The notes below the pieces were generated by a model, which saw only the letters and a list, made by a program, of their open reading frames with translations, did not search any database and was not told the origin of the DNA. A stretch of DNA of 64,000 nt from Hymenobacter siberiensis (GTDB taxonomy: Bacteria; Bacteroidota; Bacteroidia; Cytophagales; Hymenobacteraceae): the NCBI RefSeq assembly GCF_018967865.2, contig NZ_JAHLZY020000001.1, positions 2,356,001 to 2,420,000 of the forward strand, written 5' to 3'. The position numbers were made by a program, and so were the translations under genes. This document shows, piece by piece, positions 58,952 to 64,000 of this stretch. Each line of letters starts with the position of its first letter. Within the stretch, counting starts at the first letter, position 1.

Positions 58952-61618
58952 TTGCCAAAACTACGGCCTGCGCACCGGCTCGGACCGCTACTCATGCTGC
59001 TGGGGCTGGCGGCGTGCTCACCGTTTGGGCTGTTGCGGCCCAACCAGCGCCTGCTCAGCCGCGTCGAAATCAAGGGCGTAGAGCAGGCCGACAAAGAACG
59101 GCTGACCGCGCTGGCCCAGCAAAAGCCCAACACCCGAATTCCGCCCAAGCTGGACATCTACCACCTAGGCTTTGGCTTTTATGATTCGGCGCGCATCAAA
59201 AGCAAGCTGCGCGCAATTGAAACGACTTACGCGGCCAAGATGCAGGCCGCCGGCACCGACTCGGCCCAGCTGGGCAAGCTGCTGGCCCAGCGCGAGCGCA
59301 AAATCAAGCGCAAGCAGCTGGTGCTCGACAAGGGCAACGCCATCATGCGCCTGGGCGAGCCGCCCGTTATCTACGACTCGGCCCTTACCAGCCGCTCGGT
59401 AGAGCAGATGACCACCTACCTGCGCTCGCAGGGCTTTTTCCGGGCGCGGGTGTCGGCCACCGACACGGCCCGCTTCCAGCGCAGCATCTTGTTTCGGGCG
59501 CTGAATGCGGTGGGGTCGGTTTTTTCCGGCAAGTCCGATTCGCTCGATGCTGCCAAGCAATACCGCCGCGTAACGGTGACCTATAACATCACCGAAAACC
59601 AGCCTTTTCTGTATCGCCTTCAGGCCCCCAGCATTCCCGACTCGGGCGTGGCGGCCATGGTGCGCCAGGGCCAGTCGGCCACGCTGCTGCACGAAAACGA
59701 CCGGTACAACGAGGCCCTCATCGGCCAGGAGCGCACCCGCCTCGAAACCCTGCTGAAAAACGCGGGCTACTTTGATTTCCGCCAGCAGTACATCACCCTC
59801 GAAGCCGATACCAGCTACGAGAAATTCACGGTGCGGCTGCGCACCTTCATCGCCAACCCCGGGCCGGACCAGGGCCACCGGCTGTACACGCTGCGCCAGG
59901 TGCGCTTCATCACCGATGCCGGCGTGGGCCGCACCCTGCGCAGCGCCACCGGCGACACCCTGCGCCGCGCTGGCACGCCCGGCGCGCTGCGCGCCCGCCC
60001 CAGCCTGGGCGTGCGGATGGATACCGTGGTCACGGACTCGATTCGCTTTGCCGCCTATCAGCAGAAATTCAGTACCGACCTGCTGGCCAACAAGGTGAGG
60101 GTGCGCCCCGAGCAGCACTACAGCCTGGCCAACACCCTGCAAACCCAGCGCCTGCTGGCCGACCTGGATATGTTCCGGTTCAATACCGTGAACTACCGCA
60201 AGCTGCCCGACCCACCCACCACCGACAGCACCAGCCGCACCCCCAGCACCGGCGAGCTAGTAGCCGTCATCAACGCCTCGCCCGCGCCCAAATTCTCGCA
60301 GACCGTGGAAGTGGGCGCTACCTACGTGGCCTACCTGCCGGGGCCATTTTTGAATTATCGCCTGAAAATCCGCAATCCCTTCGGGGGGGCCGAGGTGCTG
60401 GAATTTGGCGTGCGGGCCGGCTTCGAGGGCCAGCTCACCCGCGTGGCCAGCATTAGCGACACCACGGGCAACACCACGGACAACGTGTACACGACCCAGC
60501 TGGGGGCCACGGCGGCGCTGGTACTGCCGCAGTTTCTGGTGCCCTTCCGCACCAACTATTTCCTCACCCGCTACAATCCCAAAACCCGTTTCTCGCTCTC
60601 CGAAACCTACGTAAAGCGCCCGGAATACATCCGGTCCAACTTCGAGTTTGCCTGGGACTATATCTGGCAGCGCTCGCCGTTCCATCAATACGTGTTTTCG
60701 CCGGTGGTTATCACCCTGGTTAATACGCCCTATACCAGCCCGGCCTTCGAGGCGCGTCTCAAAGCGCTTCAGCTCACGGAGGGGTCCTCGCTCTACCGGT
60801 CGTTCAGCAAGCAGGTCGAGCCGAGCTTCAGCTTCACGTCGCTCTATAACTCCAACGATTTCAACGAAACCCGCAATGCTTACTACCTGCGGCTGTTTGC
60901 CGAAGTCGGAGGCCTCACGCGTGGGCTCTATCAGAAAGCCCTTTTCGAGAGCACGCGTCTGAACGTGTATGACTTTGCCCGCATTAGTGTCGATTACCGG
61001 CGCTACTACCGCCTCACGCCCCAAACATACTTCGTGTGGCGCCTCAACGGCGGGGCCGTGCACGCCCTGAACCGCACCAACGACCCTACTACCCCCGAAA
61101 ACGACCCGCAGTACATTGTGCCCTACGATAAGTCGTTTTTTGCCGGGGGCTCTACCAGCCTGCGGGCCTGGCAGCCGCGCCGCCTGGGGCCGGGCGGCTA
61201 CACGCCCCTGCGCCCCAGCAACGGCCAGCTGGTGCGCGACTACCTCACCGAGCAGCCCGGCGAGCTGCTGCTGGAAGGCAGCGCCGAATACCGCTTCCCG
61301 ATATACGGCTTCTTCAAAGGGGCGCTGTTCACTGATTTTGGCAACGTGTGGGGCCTGCAGGAAAGAAAAGACCCCAGTACCGGCGACTACCTCCGCCCCG
61401 GCGCACAGTTTCAAATCAACAATTTCTACCGCCAGATTGCCGTGGGTTCGGGCTTTGGCCTGCGCTTCGATTTCACGTTCCTGATTTTGCGCCTCGACAT
61501 CGCCACCAAAATCTACGACCCCACGGCACCTACCACCGCCGATAAATGGGCACTGCGCAACTTCGACACCAGCGCCAACCCCGTTTCCTTCAATCTGGGC
61601 ATCGGTTACCCGTTCTAG
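58952..61618 (+). CDS. BamA/TamA-like outer membrane protein, lipoprotein signal
   Basis: From the TTG at 58952 (MPKLRPAHRLGPLLMLLGLAACS), about 888 residues with a lipobox LAAC at 18-21; a GTG at 58922 is also open but overlaps the start of the divergent TrmH gene. About five POTRA-like domains (residues 40-430; VEIKGVEQADKERL) precede a 16-strand barrel (from about 450) with the fold's conserved block FFAGGSTSLRAWQPRRLGPGGY and the end FNLGIGYPF with terminal Phe. It may assemble other outer membrane proteins or lipids. Confidence 0.88.
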   Translation: MPKLRPAHRLGPLLMLLGLAACSPFGLLRPNQRLLSRVEIKGVEQADKERLTALAQQKPNTRIPPKLDIYHLGFGFYDSARIKSKLRAIETTYAAKMQAAGTDSAQLGKLLAQRERKIKRKQLVLDKGNAIMRLGEPPVIYDSALTSRSVEQMTTYLRSQGFFRARVSATDTARFQRSILFRALNAVGSVFSGKSDSLDAAKQYRRVTVTYNITENQPFLYRLQAPSIPDSGVAAMVRQGQSATLLHENDRYNEALIGQERTRLETLLKNAGYFDFRQQYITLEADTSYEKFTVRLRTFIANPGPDQGHRLYTLRQVRFITDAGVGRTLRSATGDTLRRAGTPGALRARPSLGVRMDTVVTDSIRFAAYQQKFSTDLLANKVRVRPEQHYSLANTLQTQRLLADLDMFRFNTVNYRKLPDPPTTDSTSRTPSTGELVAVINASPAPKFSQTVEVGATYVAYLPGPFLNYRLKIRNPFGGAEVLEFGVRAGFEGQLTRVASISDTTGNTTDNVYTTQLGATAALVLPQFLVPFRTNYFLTRYNPKTRFSLSETYVKRPEYIRSNFEFAWDYIWQRSPFHQYVFSPVVITLVNTPYTSPAFEARLKALQLTEGSSLYRSFSKQVEPSFSFTSLYNSNDFNETRNAYYLRLFAEVGGLTRGLYQKALFESTRLNVYDFARISVDYRRYYRLTPQTYFVWRLNGGAVHALNRTNDPTTPENDPQYIVPYDKSFFAGGSTSLRAWQPRRLGPGGYTPLRPSNGQLVRDYLTEQPGELLLEGSAEYRFPIYGFFKGALFTDFGNVWGLQERKDPSTGDYLRPGAQFQINNFYRQIAVGSGFGLRFDFTFLILRLDIATKIYDPTAPTTADKWALRNFDTSANPVSFNLGIGYPF

Positions 61619-61623
61619 AGGAG

Positions 61624-61750
61624 TGGCGGATTGGTGGAGTAGACAAACTGTTGCTTGTAGATTGAACACTCCACGGCTAGCCGCTGGCCCCGCTGGCCGT
61701 GGGTTGGGCGAATCGCTGGTTACAAATTGACCACTCCACTAATCCACTTA
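61624..61750. repeat. imperfect palindrome between convergent genes
   Basis: TGGCGGATTGGTGGAGTAG near the left pairs with CCACTCCACTAATCCACTTA at the right with mismatches, and CTGGCC-type short stems lie in the middle. It occupies the gap between the BamA-like and E1 genes. Possible terminator or repeat element; nothing coding. Confidence 0.45.
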
Positions 61751-63940
61751 ATACCCCAGCAATTCGCCCAGCGCCACCGCTACTTTGGCCGCGCTCGGCA
61801 GCATTTGCTTCTCCAGCTCCACGTTGAGGGCAATGGCCGGCAGGTTGGCCGCGCCGAGGGTGAACACCGGCGCATCCAGCGCCGTGAAGCAGTGGCGCTG
61901 AATACGCCCGGCCAGGCTTTCGGCAAAGCTGTTCATGAGCGGTTCTTCGGTGAGGACGAGCACCTTGCCATGGCGGCGGGTGGCGGCCGTCACGGCATCA
62001 AAGTCAAGCGGGTTGAGGGTACGCAGGTCGAGGATTTCGATTTGGCCGGGGAAGTCGCGGCTGGCGGCTTTGGCCCAGTGCACGCCCATGCCGTAGGTCA
62101 CGACCAGGGCCGTGTTGCCCCGGGCGAGCTGCTCGGCATCGGCGGCCTGCGCGATGGCGGCCACGCCCAGCGGAATGACGTAGCCAGCGGCCGGCTCCAC
62201 GGTTTTGGCTTCCTCGGTGCCGGGCACCTTGCTCCAGTACAGGCCCTTATGCTCCAGCATGATAACCGGGTTGGGGTCGAGAAAGGCAGCGCGCATGAGG
62301 CCCTTCATGTCGGCCGCATTGCTGGGGTACACCACTTTAATGCCTCGAATGGTAAGCAGCGTGCTTTCGATGGAGCCCGAATGGTACGGCCCACCTCCGC
62401 CATATGCCCCAATGGGCAGGCGGATAAGGGCCGGAATCGGAAACTTGCCCATGGTGAGGTAGCAGGATTTGCTGAGCTCCTCCACCAATTGGTTCAGGGC
62501 GGGCCAGATATAGTCGGCAAACTGAATTTCGACGATGGGCCGGGCACCCACGGCCGCCATGCCCGCCGTGCTGCCCACAATGTAGGCTTCCTGAATGGGC
62601 GTGTTGAAGACCCGGGCTTCGCCGTATTTCTTGGCCAGCAGCGCGGCCTCGCGGAACACGCCGCCCAGCTCGCCACCCACGTCTTGCCCGTAGAACAGCG
62701 CTTCGGGGAATTCCTGCAGGATGTCGTCCACCGCGTGCAGGGCGGCATCCACCATCAGGGCTTTTTCGGCCCCGGCGGGGCTGCGCTCGCCGGCCTCCTC
62801 GGTCACGGCGGGCGGGGCAAACTCGTGGTCGGCGAAAGTGGCGGGGTCGGGGTTGGGCGCGGCCAGGGCTGCGGCCCAGTCGGCGCGCACCGTAGTGCGG
62901 GCTTCAGCCCGCAGTCCGTCCAATTCCTCCTCTGAAACCCCGAGCGCCAGCAGGCGCTGGTGCAGGCGCGGCAGCGGGTCCTGCTCCTGGTGGGTGCTCA
63001 AATCATTGCGGTACCACTCGCGGCGCACGCCGCTGGTGTGGTGGCCCAGCAGCGGGCACTTAGCATGCACCAGCACCGGCCCGCGCCGGGCGCGGACGTG
63101 GGCAAACGCCTCGGCCAGCCCGGTGTGCGACGACTCAAAATCGGCCCCGTCCACCTGCATCCGGCGCAGGCCCGGGAAGCCGGCGGCAAACTCGTAGGCA
63201 TTCATGGCGCGCATCTCCCGGCCGGTGGCCGAGATGCCCCAGTCGTTATCCTGCACCAGGTACACGATGGGCAGCTGGTGCAGAATGGCCATTTGCAGGG
63301 CCTCCGCCACTTCGCCCTCCGTCATGGCCCCGTCGCCGATGGAACACAGCACCAGCGGTTTCTCGGCCAGCCAGCCCGCCGATTTATTCAACGACACAAT
63401 CGCCAACCCCTGCTTCTCGAAGTAGCTGATGGCGTGGGCCATGCCCGTAGCCGGTATGGCCTGCATGCCCGTGGCCGAGCTTTGGTGGGGAATAACCGGG
63501 ATGCCCGCCCGCCGCAGCGAGGGGTGCGAATAATACGTGCGCCCGCCGCTGAACGGGTCATCGGCCTTGGCCAATAGCTGGAGCATAAGCTCATACGGGC
63601 GCAGCCCCAGGCCCAGCAGCAGGGCGTCGTCGCGGTAGTAGGGGGCGGCGTAATCGTTGCCGGTGAGCAGGAAGGCGGCGGCCAGCTGCACGGCCTCGTG
63701 GCCACGGGCGGTGGCATGCACATAACGCGAGGCGGTGGCCTTTTCTTCTTCGAAGAGCGTGGCCATTTCGGCGGCCGTGTGCATCAGGCGGTAGGTACGG
63801 CGCAGTAAGTTGGCATCGTGCGCGGGCACGGCGGTGGCGGGCGCAGTGAAAGCCTCGGCGGCGGCCGCAGCCGCAGCGGCTACGCGGGGGTTGGCAAAGT
63901 CAGTGGTATCGGAAGCGGCGGGAGCAGCAAAATCGGACAT
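61748..63940 (-). CDS. 2-oxo acid dehydrogenase E1, alpha and beta subunits fused
   Basis: 730 residues from the ATG at 63940 (MSDFAAPAASDTTDFANP). Residues 40-375 are E1-alpha, with the ThDP motif GDGAMTEGEVAEALQMA ending in QDNDWGIS (about 210-245) and GGRTYYSHPSL. Residues about 400-730 are E1-beta (ALFYGQDVGGELGGVF, FNTPIQEAYIVGSTAGMA, LTEEPLMNSFAESLAG). An Ala-rich N terminus of ~30 residues precedes. It decarboxylates a branched-chain or related 2-oxo acid, feeding E2/E3; E2 is not in the window. A minus -7 motif TACTTTTG at 63965-63972 lies 24 bases before the start. Confidence 0.9.
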   Translation of the reverse strand: MSDFAAPAASDTTDFANPRVAAAAAAAAEAFTAPATAVPAHDANLLRRTYRLMHTAAEMATLFEEEKATASRYVHATARGHEAVQLAAAFLLTGNDYAAPYYRDDALLLGLGLRPYELMLQLLAKADDPFSGGRTYYSHPSLRRAGIPVIPHQSSATGMQAIPATGMAHAISYFEKQGLAIVSLNKSAGWLAEKPLVLCSIGDGAMTEGEVAEALQMAILHQLPIVYLVQDNDWGISATGREMRAMNAYEFAAGFPGLRRMQVDGADFESSHTGLAEAFAHVRARRGPVLVHAKCPLLGHHTSGVRREWYRNDLSTHQEQDPLPRLHQRLLALGVSEEELDGLRAEARTTVRADWAAALAAPNPDPATFADHEFAPPAVTEEAGERSPAGAEKALMVDAALHAVDDILQEFPEALFYGQDVGGELGGVFREAALLAKKYGEARVFNTPIQEAYIVGSTAGMAAVGARPIVEIQFADYIWPALNQLVEELSKSCYLTMGKFPIPALIRLPIGAYGGGGPYHSGSIESTLLTIRGIKVVYPSNAADMKGLMRAAFLDPNPVIMLEHKGLYWSKVPGTEEAKTVEPAAGYVIPLGVAAIAQAADAEQLARGNTALVVTYGMGVHWAKAASRDFPGQIEILDLRTLNPLDFDAVTAATRRHGKVLVLTEEPLMNSFAESLAGRIQRHCFTALDAPVFTLGAANLPAIALNVELEKQMLPSAAKVAVALGELLGY

Positions 63941-63991
63941 TGGGAGCAGGGCGGAGTGAGACTGCAAAAGTACGCCCCGCGCCCTCGTCCG

Positions 63992-63999
63992 TATCTTTG
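63992..63999 (+). promoter_or_regulatory. -7 promoter motif at the window end
   Basis: TATCTTTG fits TAnnTTTG on the plus strand, pointing out of the window. The gene it would serve is not seen. Confidence 0.4.
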
Positions 64000-64000
64000 G

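Noticed and set aside
60257..61669. 470-codon minus-strand ORF opposite the BamA-like gene
   Set aside because: Antisense shadow; the plus-strand protein has clear POTRA and barrel features.
61727..62935. 402-codon plus-strand ORF opposite the E1 gene
   Set aside because: Antisense shadow of a clearly recognised enzyme.

Overview
The window looks like a chromosomal segment of a GC-rich member of the Bacteroidota, most likely the Cytophagales and probably Hymenobacter or a close relative (inference). The signs are a TonB-dependent receptor, degraded proteins with type IX secretion (T9SS) sorting tails, DUF349, DUF1015 and AlgH housekeeping genes, a GyrA with an acidic tail, a TonB/TolC/BamA-type envelope, and promoter motifs of the Bacteroidota form TAnnTTTG. 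Several of these motifs sit only 4-6 bases before an ATG, which suggests leaderless transcripts.

Left part (1-10.9 kb): the end of a TonB-dependent receptor, a membrane fatty-acid hydroxylase and a Crp/Fnr-type regulator, then a complete histidine operon: leader peptide with five His codons, hisG, a fused hisD-hisC, hisB, hisH, hisA, hisF and hisIE. Ten enzymatic activities are packed into seven ORFs by three fusions.

Mobile, low-GC zone (10.9-15.3 kb): two decayed genes with T9SS tails, an unrecognised low-GC gene lying between two inverted copies of a ~150-bp palindromic element, an IS3-family relic, and an intact 915-bp IS5-family element. The 18-bp ends of the IS are the same as those of the palindromic elements, so the latter behave like MITEs of this IS. 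A third copy lies at 55.5 kb.

15.4-23.5 kb is ordinary core: a TPR protein, gyrA, small lipoprotein, HD hydrolase, DUF547 lipoprotein and PAP2 phosphatase. 23.57-28.06 kb is a decayed island at tRNA-Thr: the 3' end of the tRNA is duplicated at the far end, a tyrosine integrase lacking its catalytic C terminus sits beside the tRNA, and the contents are a transposase relic, GNAT, SDR fragment and an isochorismatase-like hydrolase.

28-46.3 kb carries DUF349, AlgH, pdxH, DUF1015, maf, a membrane glycosyltransferase, a small DMT/GT2/DUF4259 cluster, gpsA, an efflux adaptor with TolC, sdaAB, tryptophan 2,3-dioxygenase and an MFS transporter with one in-frame TGA. 46.4-55.5 kb has a FAD oxidoreductase, a CoA-binding protein, a Met/His-rich outer membrane protein, a CLC antiporter behind a fluoride riboswitch, an outer membrane pseudogene with two in-frame TAGs, and an ECF sigma / putative anti-sigma / outer membrane protein operon. 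55.5-58.0 kb is an IS nested cleanly in another IS. The right end has a TrmH methyltransferase, a BamA/TamA-like lipoprotein and a fused E1 alpha-beta 2-oxo acid dehydrogenase.

Intergenic spaces repeatedly hold long imperfect palindromes of several families. No CRISPR array or rRNA was seen.
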